The position numbers and the translations under genes are program-made. From Klenkia soli (lineage in GTDB: Bacteria > Actinomycetota > Actinomycetes > Mycobacteriales > Geodermatophilaceae): 64,000 bases of DNA. The stretch lies in contig NZ_FNIR01000009.1 of NCBI RefSeq assembly GCF_900103975.1, forward strand, positions 124,001-188,000. The letters run 5' to 3'. The notes beneath the pieces were generated by a model that was not told the origin of the DNA, did no database searches, and worked only from the letters and a program-made list of their open reading frames with translations. Below, in pieces: positions 28,101-34,961 of the stretch (position 1 is its first letter; each line of letters starts with the position of its first letter).

Positions 28101-28164
28101 GGCGGTCGCTGCCCCACTGGCGGCGGGCGGCCGGCGGCCCGGGGTCGGGCTGGTGCTCGTTCAC
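25120..28164 (-). CDS. membrane glycosyltransferase family 2 fused to a degenerate EAL domain
   Basis: A 1014-residue fusion. Two membrane helices (about 41-60, 75-97) precede a GT2 domain of cellulose/chitin/hyaluronan-synthase type. It shows DD 165-166, DAD 367-369, ED 472-473 and QRQRW 509-513, the processive-synthase set, with an insertion at about 190-310. Further helices span about 550-705. Residues 795-1003 are an EAL domain. EAL is kept (817-819), but DDFG is EDPL (918-921), KxD is KLG (939-941) and the AEG glutamate is Ser975. It probably binds rather than cleaves c-di-GMP, taking the place PilZ has in cellulose synthase. GTG 28164 is chosen. It diverges from a GH18 hydrolase gene. 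Sugar donor unknown. Confidence 0.87.
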   Translation of the reverse strand: MNEHQPDPGPPAARRQWGSDRRTAPHPLVPPKVSDGRMAIGRLAIVLTVSAWAVYVAFTVEQQFIEGKADSARLVIEAVVYLLMVTGLATSAMAYLITRIGFFYRSRAHQRASRPVLDAFFDTPAAAPVTVLVPSYQEDERTIRTTLLSAALQEYPGLQVVLLLDDPQNPTTQRARRLLADARAQPEIIETQLAVPASRFQAAQARLERELAEGRQPGTDDVAALAGHYRFAVDWLTELGGEHPVLDHTDRFFVDHVLGALARDLATVADALVEGAADGAVLPAGRLVQLHRRLVSTFTARVTSFERKRYRSLSHEPNKAMNLNSYIGLMGGSYQEVDTPVGLALVRCSARAADLTVAEPTFVLTLDADSMLLPEYAARMVHLLSQNSHSRVAVAQTPYSSFPGSATRLERISGASTDLQHIVHQGMTQYDATFWVGANAVLRKKALDAIVEIDYDGDFEIRRYIQDRTVIEDTESTIDLGVHGWSLVNYPERLAYSATPPDFGSLCIQRQRWANGGLLILPKLREQMRARRARGERNRFGELFLRVNYMASICWSSICLIGMLVYPFNAELLNPLLLLVSVPYFLMMAGDLKSVGYRRTDVLRIYGFNLILLPVNLSGTVASLLQLITGEKSAFKRTPKVRDRTTAGALYILAPLALIAWCAATIVVDVRLERWENLAYASLNAVLATYAMVAFVGIGNSITDLWVHLRDWLYRPVTTAPARGARRGPVGARPVPARALEPAPTADWASVLHYGLPAVVPTAPDAEGGAQLQPRPVTAPVEPDADAAVVAAFRDFIFFTVFQPVVDLATGEPVGFEALCRFADGRPPQERLAAARDRGLGVDLDGAMLRASLAAAGGLPEGAWVSVNVSAGMWDSGRELAAIVGRSASPVVLESGGLVGGRDLTGADVPLGVRVALEDPLVGYDSFSRVDQQRPAFLKLGRETTAGIEADPARRALLAALVPFALERDCEVVASGVETAGELAALQSCGVRLGQGFYLGLPAPAPRSSRAALA

Positions 28165-28182
28165 GGTGGTCTGCTCTCGTCG

Positions 28183-28226
28183 GCCGATGCGCAGGTCCGT
28201 GCCTGCGTCCTGCGCCGTCCATCGGC
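28183..28226 (-). promoter_or_regulatory. two-part stem-loop in the leader of the glycosyltransferase-EAL gene
   Basis: GCCGATG (28183-28189) pairs with CATCGGC (28220-28226), and the adjoining CGCAGG (28190-28195) pairs with CCTGCG (28202-28207). The result is a 13-bp stem with a 12-base one-sided bulge. It begins 19 bases upstream of the GTG start on the minus strand. It could act on the 5' untranslated region or be an operator. No known riboswitch match was recognised. Confidence 0.4.
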
Positions 28227-28264
28227 ACGGGTGAGGTCCGCATTGAGCGATGGCCACCCCCACG

Positions 28265-28290
28265 GGTGACCCGGCGACCCGGTCGTCACC
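28265..28290. promoter_or_regulatory. inverted repeat in the divergent region before the GH18 gene
   Basis: GGTGAC (28265-28270) and GTCACC (28285-28290) flank a 14-base spacer that contains the direct repeat GACCCGG. It lies about 100 bases before the GH18 start in the 227-base divergent region. Possibly a shared operator; weakly supported. Confidence 0.3.
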
Positions 28291-28391
28291 GGGCGCTCCA
28301 GGTGCGGGCCGGTGCTGCCGACACCGAGGGGGAGAGTGCGCCCCCGGCACAGGACGGCGGCCACCCGAGCAGGCACGAGAGGGAGCACCGC

Positions 28392-29963
28392 ATGACCCCG
28401 AGCACCCCGCCGACCGGCGACCCGGTCGACGAGCAGCCCCCGGCCCGACGGCTGTCCTGGCCGCGGCTGGCGCTGCTCGTGGCGGCGCTGGGCGGGGTGA
28501 CCGCGGCCGCCGTCGTCCAGGTGGACGACGTCCGCACCCCGGACCCGGCGCCCGCGTCGGCCTGGCACGTGCCCTACGTCGACGTGACCCTGACCCCGAC
28601 CTTCCAGTTCCAGGACCCCGCCGCCAACCCGGCCCGTACGGTGGCCCTGGCCTTCGTCGTCGCCGACCCCGACGCCGCGTGCTCGCCCAGCTGGGGCGGC
28701 TACTACTCGCTGGACGGCGCCGGCCAGGACCTCGACCTGGACCGCCGGATCACCCAGCTCCGATCGGCCGGCGGCGACGTCGTCGTCAGCTTCGGCGGGC
28801 TCACCAACGAGGAGCTGTCGGTGGCCTGCACCGACGAGGAGGCCCTCACCGACGCCTACCGGGACGTCGTCGAGCGCTACGACCTGTCCTCGGTCGACAT
28901 GGACGTCGAGGGCACCGCCGTCGCCGACCAGGCCGCCGCCGACCGCCGGGCCCGTGCCCTGGCCACCGTGCAGGCCGAGCGCCGGGCCGAGGACCGCCCG
29001 CTGTCGGTGTGGCTGACCCTCCCGGTGACCCCCGACGGCCTGACCGCCGACGGCCTGGCGCTGGTCGGACGCACGCTGGACGGCGGGGTGGACCTCGCCG
29101 GGGTGAACGTGATGACCATGGACTACGGCGGGTCGAAGGCCGCCGGCACCGGCATGCTCGCCGCCGCGGAGGACGCGCTGACCGCCACCGCCGCCCAGCT
29201 CGGCGACGCGTACGAGCAGCGCGGCGAGCCCCTGGACGACGCCGACCTGTGGGCCCACCTGGGGGCCACCCCGATGATCGGCCAGAACGACGTCGACGGC
29301 GAGGTCTTCACGGTCGACGACGCCACCGGCCTGACCACGTTCGCGCGGGAGCGCGGCCTCGGCCGGCTGTCGATGTGGTCGATCAACCGCGACCAGCCGT
29401 GCGGGGCCAGCTTCGCCGACGTCGCCGTGCACTCGAACACCTGCAGCGGGGTGACCCAGGACCCGCTGGCGTTCACCACCGCGTTCGGCCGGATCGGGTC
29501 GCCCGGCGCGACCGGCACCGTCACCGAGGTCGTCCGGCAGGACACCCGCCAACCGGTCCTCGACGACCCCACCACCAGCCCGTACCCGATCTGGCGCGCC
29601 GAGGCCCAGTACCCGGCCGGCTACAAGGTGGTCTGGCACGGCCAGGTGTACGAGGCCCGCTGGTACGCCTCGGGCATCGACCCCTCGACCACCGGCTCGG
29701 GCACCCCGTCGCCCTGGACGCTGCTGGGCGCGGTGACCACCACGGAGGCCGCCCCCGAGCCGGTCCCCTCGGTCACCGACGTGACCGACGCCTGGGACCC
29801 CGCCACCCTGTACACCCGCGGAGCCCGGGTGGTCTTCGACGGGCTGCCCTACGAGGCGCGCTGGACCAACCAGGCGACCTCCCCGGGCGTGCAGTTCCCG
29901 ATCGGCCCGGACGAGCCCTGGGCCCCCTTGTTCACCATCCCCGGGGAGCCGACCGGCAGCTGA
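28392..29963 (+). CDS. secreted or anchored GH18-type glycoside hydrolase with two CBM5/12-like modules
   Basis: A 523-residue protein. A hydrophobic segment at about 24-42 acts as signal peptide or anchor. The catalytic domain (about 57-365) resembles GH18 of the chitinase/endo-beta-N-acetylglucosaminidase type. The signature is DLSSVDMDVEG, with D169, D171 and catalytic E173. Two C-terminal modules (about 397-447 and 467-516) repeat the pattern VVWHGQVYEARW / VVFDGLPYEARW and end PWTLLG / PWAPLF, as in CBM5/12 chitin-binding modules. It would cut a GlcNAc-type polymer outside the cell. ATG 28392 follows GAGAGGGAG. It diverges from the glycosyltransferase-EAL gene, suggesting both act on one polysaccharide. 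Confidence 0.82.
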   Translation: MTPSTPPTGDPVDEQPPARRLSWPRLALLVAALGGVTAAAVVQVDDVRTPDPAPASAWHVPYVDVTLTPTFQFQDPAANPARTVALAFVVADPDAACSPSWGGYYSLDGAGQDLDLDRRITQLRSAGGDVVVSFGGLTNEELSVACTDEEALTDAYRDVVERYDLSSVDMDVEGTAVADQAAADRRARALATVQAERRAEDRPLSVWLTLPVTPDGLTADGLALVGRTLDGGVDLAGVNVMTMDYGGSKAAGTGMLAAAEDALTATAAQLGDAYEQRGEPLDDADLWAHLGATPMIGQNDVDGEVFTVDDATGLTTFARERGLGRLSMWSINRDQPCGASFADVAVHSNTCSGVTQDPLAFTTAFGRIGSPGATGTVTEVVRQDTRQPVLDDPTTSPYPIWRAEAQYPAGYKVVWHGQVYEARWYASGIDPSTTGSGTPSPWTLLGAVTTTEAAPEPVPSVTDVTDAWDPATLYTRGARVVFDGLPYEARWTNQATSPGVQFPIGPDEPWAPLFTIPGEPTGS

Positions 29964-29982
29964 CCCTGCCACCCTGGCGGGG

Positions 29983-31053
29983 GTGAGGGAGTTCGTCGGG
30001 GTGGTGCGGCGGCCGTGGGTGCAGCGGGGTGTCCGCGCCTCGGTGGCCGCCGGGTTGGCCTGGCAGATCGCCGTGCTGCTGCCGGCGACGCTGTCGGACT
30101 ACGCCTACTACGCCCCGCTGGGCGCGGTGATCGCCGTCCACCCGACGGTGGCCGACTCCGCCGGGGCCGCCTGGCGCACGGTGGCCGCCATGTTCCTGGG
30201 CTTCGGGTTGGCCGTCGGGGTCTACGAGGTCACCCGGGGCGTGCCGAACGCGTTCACCATCGCGCTGATCGTCGCTCTGGCGATCGTCGTGGAGCAGTGG
30301 CGGCTGCTGCGCGAGCAGGCCAGCTGGGTCAGCTTCGCCGCCGTCCTGATGATCACCATCGGCACCGACGACCCCGCCGCCTACGTGCTGCGGTACGGCG
30401 GGCTGACCCTGCTGGGCGCGGTCGTGGGCGTCGCGGTGACCACCGCGCTCTTCCCGCCGATGCTGCTCACCGTCGCGGTCGAGCGGATCGCCGTCACCCG
30501 CGGGCTGCTCGCGGTGCACCTGGAGGACATGGCCGACGCCGTCCGCGGCGGCACCGTGCCCGACCCCGACGACTGGGCCGAGCGCGGCACCCGGCTGGAC
30601 CGGGCGCTGGACCGCATGCGCACCGCCGAGGTGCAGGTGGAGCGCGCCCGGCGGGCCAACCCGCGGGCCGCCCGCTGGCAGGGCTCGGCGTCCCGGGTGC
30701 GGGAGCAGTCCCGGGCCCTGGACCGCGTGGCCGTGCTGGTCGACGACCTGACCGACCTCGTCGCCGAGTTCCAGCCGCACCGCCGCGGGCTGGACCGGGT
30801 CGACGACGGCACCGGGTGGGTGCTGGCCGACGCGCTCTCGGGGCTGGCCGCGGTGGTCCGCATCCCGTACCACTCGGGACCCGAGCGGGACTCCCGGGAC
30901 GACGCCGTCGACACCGCGCTGGGCGCCCTGGACCGGCTCACCCACCTGCTGCGCGCCTCGGAGGTGCCCGACGACGAGGGCTTCTTCGCACTCGGCGCGG
31001 TCACCGTGGGCGTCCGCCGCTCGCTGCACGTCCTCGAGGCGCACCCCCGCTGA
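29983..31053 (+). CDS. FUSC family (aromatic acid exporter-like) membrane protein
   Basis: A 356-residue protein. The N-terminal half has about six membrane helices with YAPLGAVIAVHPTV, a region typical of FUSC/DUF939 proteins. The C-terminal half is a soluble helical domain. FUSC proteins relate to AaeB and YccS, which export aromatic acids or act in envelope stress; substrate here is unknown. GTG 29983 follows the GH18 stop by 19 bases, so the two are probably co-transcribed. A functional link to the polysaccharide is speculative. Confidence 0.78.
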   Translation: MREFVGVVRRPWVQRGVRASVAAGLAWQIAVLLPATLSDYAYYAPLGAVIAVHPTVADSAGAAWRTVAAMFLGFGLAVGVYEVTRGVPNAFTIALIVALAIVVEQWRLLREQASWVSFAAVLMITIGTDDPAAYVLRYGGLTLLGAVVGVAVTTALFPPMLLTVAVERIAVTRGLLAVHLEDMADAVRGGTVPDPDDWAERGTRLDRALDRMRTAEVQVERARRANPRAARWQGSASRVREQSRALDRVAVLVDDLTDLVAEFQPHRRGLDRVDDGTGWVLADALSGLAAVVRIPYHSGPERDSRDDAVDTALGALDRLTHLLRASEVPDDEGFFALGAVTVGVRRSLHVLEAHPR

Positions 31054-31062
31054 TCGTCGGGG

Positions 31063-31860
31063 CTACCCGACCCGGACGAGCAGCTCGCCGTGCAGCATGC
31101 CCAGCCAGCCGTCGTCGGCGGCTGCCCAGCGCTGCCACGCCGCGGCCACCCCGGCCAGCTCGTCGGCCGTGGCCAGGCCGTAGGACACGGCCTGCTCGGC
31201 GAAGGACGACGCGGTGGCCCGGCCGGCCCACGAGTCGCCCCACCAGCGGCGCTCGGCGTCCGAGGCGTAGCAGTAGGTGGACGCCGAGGCGGTGTGGTCG
31301 CGCAGGCCCGCGGCGTGCGCCCAGGCCCGCAGCCGGCGGCCGGCGTCGGGCTCGGCGTCGTTGCGCCGGGCCACCGCGCGGTAGAGGTCGAGCCACCGGG
31401 TCAGGCCCTCGTCGTCCGGGAACCAGGTGGTGGCGGCGTAGTCGACGTCCCGCACGGCGAGCAGCCCGCCCGGCCGGCACACCCGGGCCATCTCGCGCAG
31501 CGCCGCCACCGGGTCGGTGAGGTGCTGCAGCACCTGGTGGGCGTGCACCACGTCGAAGGAGTCGTCGGGCAGGTCGAGGGCGTAGGTGTCGCCGACGGCG
31601 AACTCCACGACGACCTCCTCCCGGGCCGCCAGGTCGCGGGCCTCGCCGAGCGGTGCCTCGACGACGTCCAGCCCGAGCACCCGGCCCGGGGCGACCCGGC
31701 GGGCCAGGTCGACGGTGATGGTGCCCGGCCCGCAGCCGACGTCGAGGACGTCGAGCCCGGCCCGCAGGTGCGGCAGCAGGTACCCGGCGGAGTTCTCGAC
31801 GGTGCGCCAGCGGTGGGACTGCAGGACGGCGTCGGCGTGCCCGTGCGTGTAGGTGTCCAC
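31063..31860 (-). CDS. class I SAM-dependent methyltransferase
   Basis: A 265-residue methyltransferase of the UbiE/Methyltransf_11 type. Motif I is VLDVGCGPGTITVDLA at about residues 36-51. The acidic end of strand 2 is GLDVVEAP, and the motif after strand 4 is FDVVHAHQVLQHL. Length and the C-terminal helical cap fit small-molecule methyltransferases; substrate cannot be inferred. GTG 31860 gives the common N-terminus VDTYTHGH. A hairpin upstream separates it from the SDR on the same strand. It converges with the FUSC gene. Confidence 0.88.
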   Translation of the reverse strand: MDTYTHGHADAVLQSHRWRTVENSAGYLLPHLRAGLDVLDVGCGPGTITVDLARRVAPGRVLGLDVVEAPLGEARDLAAREEVVVEFAVGDTYALDLPDDSFDVVHAHQVLQHLTDPVAALREMARVCRPGGLLAVRDVDYAATTWFPDDEGLTRWLDLYRAVARRNDAEPDAGRRLRAWAHAAGLRDHTASASTYCYASDAERRWWGDSWAGRATASSFAEQAVSYGLATADELAGVAAAWQRWAAADDGWLGMLHGELLVRVG

Positions 31861-31879
31861 TCCCCCATCGTGCACCGGC

Positions 31880-31919
31880 GATCCCAATGAGTGAACACCC
31901 CTTCTCATCCAGTGGGATC
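31880..31919 (-). terminator. hairpin at the end of the monooxygenase-SDR operon
   Basis: On the plus strand GATCCCAATGAG (31880-31891) pairs with CTCAT (31904-31908) and TGGGATC (31913-31919), with a 4-base bulge. The structure spans the SDR stop codon (31905-31907) and ends before the methyltransferase start. Likely a terminator for the minus-strand operon. Confidence 0.5.
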
Positions 31920-32849
31920 GGCGAGCACCCAGCCCGCGCCGTCCCGGGCGACCTCGCCGCGGTGCAGCAGCTCCTCCAGGTAGGCCCGCCGACCGTCCTC
32001 GCCCTTGCCGGCGAAGAACGGCAGCAGGGTGAGCAGCAGGTTCGGGAAGGCCATCGACAACCGCACCAGCCGGGACTCGGCCGGGCGCGGGTAGGCCTCC
32101 AGCCGCGGCCGGTCCAGCAACGACAGGACGGCGTCGACGACGTCGCCGGGCCGCTGCGGCGGCCCGCCCTGGAACTGCAGCGCGTTGCCGCCCTCCACCG
32201 CCTCGCGGCGCAGCATCGGGGTGTCCGTGGCCGAGGGCAGCACGCTGCCCACCCGGACGCCCTCGGCGTGCAGGTCCAGCGCGATCGACAGCATCGCGCC
32301 GCGCAGGCCGAACTTCGACGCGCAGTAGATCGGGGTCTCGGCCTGCGGGAAGATCCCGGCCAGCGACACCGTGGTGACCACCCGGGGGTCGACAGAGCGG
32401 CGCAGCAGCGGCAGCGCCAGCCGGGTCACGTACAGCGGAGACAGCGTGTTGACCGTGATCTCCTGCTCGATCGAGGCCAGCGACCGGTCGCCGAACCGCT
32501 CGGCGCTGGTCATGCCGGTGTTGTTGACCAGCACGTCGACCCGGCCGTGCCGGCGGTCCACCTCGGCCAGCGCCGCCTCGACCTGCGCGGGGTCGGTCAG
32601 GTCGCCGTCCAGCGCCGTGTGCACCCCAGGGCCGGGCAGACCGGCGGCGACCGCCGCGGCCCGCTCGCCGTCCCGGTCGACCACGACGACCGACGCCCCG
32701 CGACCGGCCAGCCGGGCGGCCAGCGCGCTGCCGATGCCACCCGCCCCGCCGGTGATGACCACGACCCGGTCGGTGCCCGACCAGGTGCGGCGGGTCAGCA
32801 ACCGGCGCAGCTCGGCCAGCGACGTGCCGACCACACCGGCCCCGGTCAC
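31905..32849 (-). CDS. SDR family oxidoreductase
   Basis: A 314-residue short-chain dehydrogenase with TGGAGGIGSALAARLA, VNNTGMTS (NNAG variant), TTVSLAGIF and IYCASK (YxxxK). A C-terminal extension of about 60 residues (from LVRLSMAFPNLLLTLLPFF) is hydrophobic and may touch the membrane. The GTG start overlaps the monooxygenase stop by four bases (GTGA), so the two are translated together. A Baeyer-Villiger-type monooxygenase next to an SDR suggests successive oxidation of an alcohol or ketone; substrate unknown. Confidence 0.9.
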   Translation of the reverse strand: MTGAGVVGTSLAELRRLLTRRTWSGTDRVVVITGGAGGIGSALAARLAGRGASVVVVDRDGERAAAVAAGLPGPGVHTALDGDLTDPAQVEAALAEVDRRHGRVDVLVNNTGMTSAERFGDRSLASIEQEITVNTLSPLYVTRLALPLLRRSVDPRVVTTVSLAGIFPQAETPIYCASKFGLRGAMLSIALDLHAEGVRVGSVLPSATDTPMLRREAVEGGNALQFQGGPPQRPGDVVDAVLSLLDRPRLEAYPRPAESRLVRLSMAFPNLLLTLLPFFAGKGEDGRRAYLEELLHRGEVARDGAGWVLADPTG

Positions 32850-34195
32850 GAGGGCACCGCCACGAGGGCCGGCGCCGGCACCCCGTGCTCGGCCCGCCAG
32901 CCCATGCGGCCCATGACCTCGCGGCGGAACGCGGTGAGTGCGTCGGCGTCGACGTAGCCGGCGTGGCGGGGCGAGTCGTCGAACCGGATGCCACCGGACA
33001 GGTCGGGCCGCTCGTGCCGGACCATCGACCGGAACTTCCGGTAGGCGGCGGGGTCGTCGCGCCGGTCGGCCAGGTGCGCGGCGACCAGCTGGGCCAGCCC
33101 GTCGACGTGCCCGTAGGCGCCGGAGTTGGTCTCGGTGAAGCCGATGCCGAACAGGCCCTCGTGCTCGCGGGAGAACGCGGTCAGGTACAGGTCGGGGTGC
33201 TCGCCACCCCCGAAGAGCTCCTGCGCGTAGGGGATCACGTGCCGGTAGCCGGTGGCGGCGATGACCAGGTCGACGTCCTCGGTGCTGCCGTCGGTGAAGG
33301 TGACCGTCGTGCCCACCACGTCGGCGATGCCCGGCCGGGGGACGACGTCGCCGTGCTGCAGCGCCAGGAACAGGTTGCTGTTGAGCACGGGGTGGGTCTC
33401 GAAGACCCGGTGGTCGGGCTTCGGCAGCCCCAGCCGCTCGGGCCGGCCGTAGAGCCTGGTGAGCACGAAGCCGAAGACGGCCTGCTCGACGCGCTTGGGC
33501 AGGTGCGGGCCGCGGGCGGCGAAGACGTCGGACGGGACGCCGAACACGTGCTTGGGGATGAACCAGTAGCCGCGGCGCATGCTCAGCACGGCGCGGTCGG
33601 CGACCCGGGCGGCGTCCACGACGATGTCGCAGGCGGAGTTGCCGCCGCCGATGACCAGCACCCGGCGCCCGCGCAGCTGGTCCAGGTCGCGGTAGTCCTT
33701 GCTGTGCATCACCTCGACGGTGGAGGACGCGGGGATCTCGGGCAGGCGCGGGGTCCACTGGGCGCCGCTGCAGCAGACCACCGCGCCGTAGCGGGTCGTG
33801 CGGCCGTCGTCGAACGTCACCGCGTAGCCGCCGTCCGCCGCCCGGACCCCGGTGACCGACCGGCCGAACTCGACGGCGTCGGTCAGCCCGTGGGCGGCGG
33901 CGAACTCGCGCAGGTAGCCCAGCACCTGGCGGTGGTCGGGGTAGTCGGGCAGGTCCTCGCCCATCGGGAAGCCGGGGAACCCGGACAGCGTGCGGCTGGA
34001 GATGAAGTGGGCCGCCTCGTACATCGGGCTGCCGGGGGCGTCGATGTCCCAGATGCCGCCGACCCCGGAGTGCCGCTCGACCTGGTGGTACGGGAGGCCG
34101 CGCGCGGCGAGCGCCCGGGCGGTGGCCAGGCCGGCGGGACCGGCGCCGATCACCAGGGTGGTGTCGCCGTGGTCGGTGGTCGGGGTGCTGCTCAT
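32846..34195 (-). CDS. flavin-containing monooxygenase (class B)
   Basis: A 449-residue flavoprotein. The FAD-binding motif VIGAGPAGLATA lies at about 15-26 and the NADPH-binding motif VIGGGNSACD in the middle. The FMO-type fingerprint just before it reads VMHSKDYRD, where His and Tyr/Phe match FxGxxxHxxxY/F loosely. ATGY-type sequence IAATGYR is present near the C-terminus. It should use NADPH and O2 to oxygenate a ketone, amine or sulfide. ATG 34195 is chosen; GAAGGAGA lies just upstream. It diverges from a TetR gene with a palindromic operator between and overlaps the SDR by four bases. Confidence 0.9.
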   Translation of the reverse strand: MSSTPTTDHGDTTLVIGAGPAGLATARALAARGLPYHQVERHSGVGGIWDIDAPGSPMYEAAHFISSRTLSGFPGFPMGEDLPDYPDHRQVLGYLREFAAAHGLTDAVEFGRSVTGVRAADGGYAVTFDDGRTTRYGAVVCCSGAQWTPRLPEIPASSTVEVMHSKDYRDLDQLRGRRVLVIGGGNSACDIVVDAARVADRAVLSMRRGYWFIPKHVFGVPSDVFAARGPHLPKRVEQAVFGFVLTRLYGRPERLGLPKPDHRVFETHPVLNSNLFLALQHGDVVPRPGIADVVGTTVTFTDGSTEDVDLVIAATGYRHVIPYAQELFGGGEHPDLYLTAFSREHEGLFGIGFTETNSGAYGHVDGLAQLVAAHLADRRDDPAAYRKFRSMVRHERPDLSGGIRFDDSPRHAGYVDADALTAFRREVMGRMGWRAEHGVPAPALVAVPS

Positions 34196-34257
34196 CGGGT
34201 CTCCTTCGCTCGCGGTGCGGGGAGTCTGCGCTGGATCGACTGTCCAGGTCAAGTGTC

Positions 34258-34273
34258 TGGGTCAATTGACCCA
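34258..34273. promoter_or_regulatory. perfect 16-bp palindrome, probable TetR operator
   Basis: TGGGTCAATTGACCCA lies between the monooxygenase start (34195) and the TetR start (34323). Related half-sites GGTCAA and TGTCCAGG lie 10-25 bases away. Its AT-rich centre stands out in this GC-rich DNA. The adjacent TetR protein is the obvious candidate binder. Confidence 0.7.
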
Positions 34274-34322
34274 TACGACTGACCCGTGGCGTCGCGAGCC
34301 TCCGACGTGCGACGATCCGGGC

Positions 34323-34961
34323 ATGCCGCCCGCCACCCGACGCAGCCCTGCGCGGCGCGCACCGGTCGTCCGCAAGCCGCTGGCCGACCGGCGCGAGGAC
34401 CTCGTCGAGGCCGCGCTGCGGGTGCTCGTGCGCGACGGCGTCGCGGCCGCGACCACCCGGGCGATCGTGGCCGAGGCCGGCGCCAGCCTCAGCGCCTTCC
34501 ACTACTGCTTCGACTCCCGCGAGGAGCTGCTGGTGCTCGCGGCCGAGCGGATCACCGACCGCACGGTCGACCACGTGCGCGAGGGGTTCTCCGCCGACGG
34601 CGACCTCCGCACCGTGGTGGTCGGTGCGCTCACCGCGCTGTGGGAGCGGCTGGAGGCCGACCCGCACCGCGAGCTGATCGGCTACGAGCTGTCCCACCAC
34701 GCCCGCCACCGACCCGAGCTGCGCCCGGCCGTGGCCCGGCTGTTCCGGCACTACCTCGACGTCCACGAGCAGTTCCTCGCCGACGGCGCGGCCGCCGCCG
34801 GCTTCACCTGGACGACGCCGGTGCCCGTCCTGGCACGGCTGATCAACTCCACGCTCGACGGGCTGGCGCTCACCTGGCTGGTGGACCGCGACGGCGAGGC
34901 TGCCCGCGAGGTCATCGGCGCGCTGGCCGACGCACTGCTCGCCGCGGCCCGACCCGCGTGA
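34323..34961 (+). CDS. TetR family transcriptional regulator
   Basis: A 212-residue regulator. The HTH is at about residues 25-70, with AATTRAIVAEAGASLSAFHY followed by CFDSREELLVLAAE. The C-terminal ligand domain is unclassified. A perfect palindrome lies 50 bases upstream, between this gene and the divergent monooxygenase-SDR operon, so it probably represses that operon and itself. ATG 34323 is preceded by ACGATC at 7 bases, a leaderless-type start. The aldolase gene overlaps its stop by four bases, so the regulator heads an operon. Confidence 0.9.
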   Translation: MPPATRRSPARRAPVVRKPLADRREDLVEAALRVLVRDGVAAATTRAIVAEAGASLSAFHYCFDSREELLVLAAERITDRTVDHVREGFSADGDLRTVVVGALTALWERLEADPHRELIGYELSHHARHRPELRPAVARLFRHYLDVHEQFLADGAAAAGFTWTTPVPVLARLINSTLDGLALTWLVDRDGEAAREVIGALADALLAAARPA

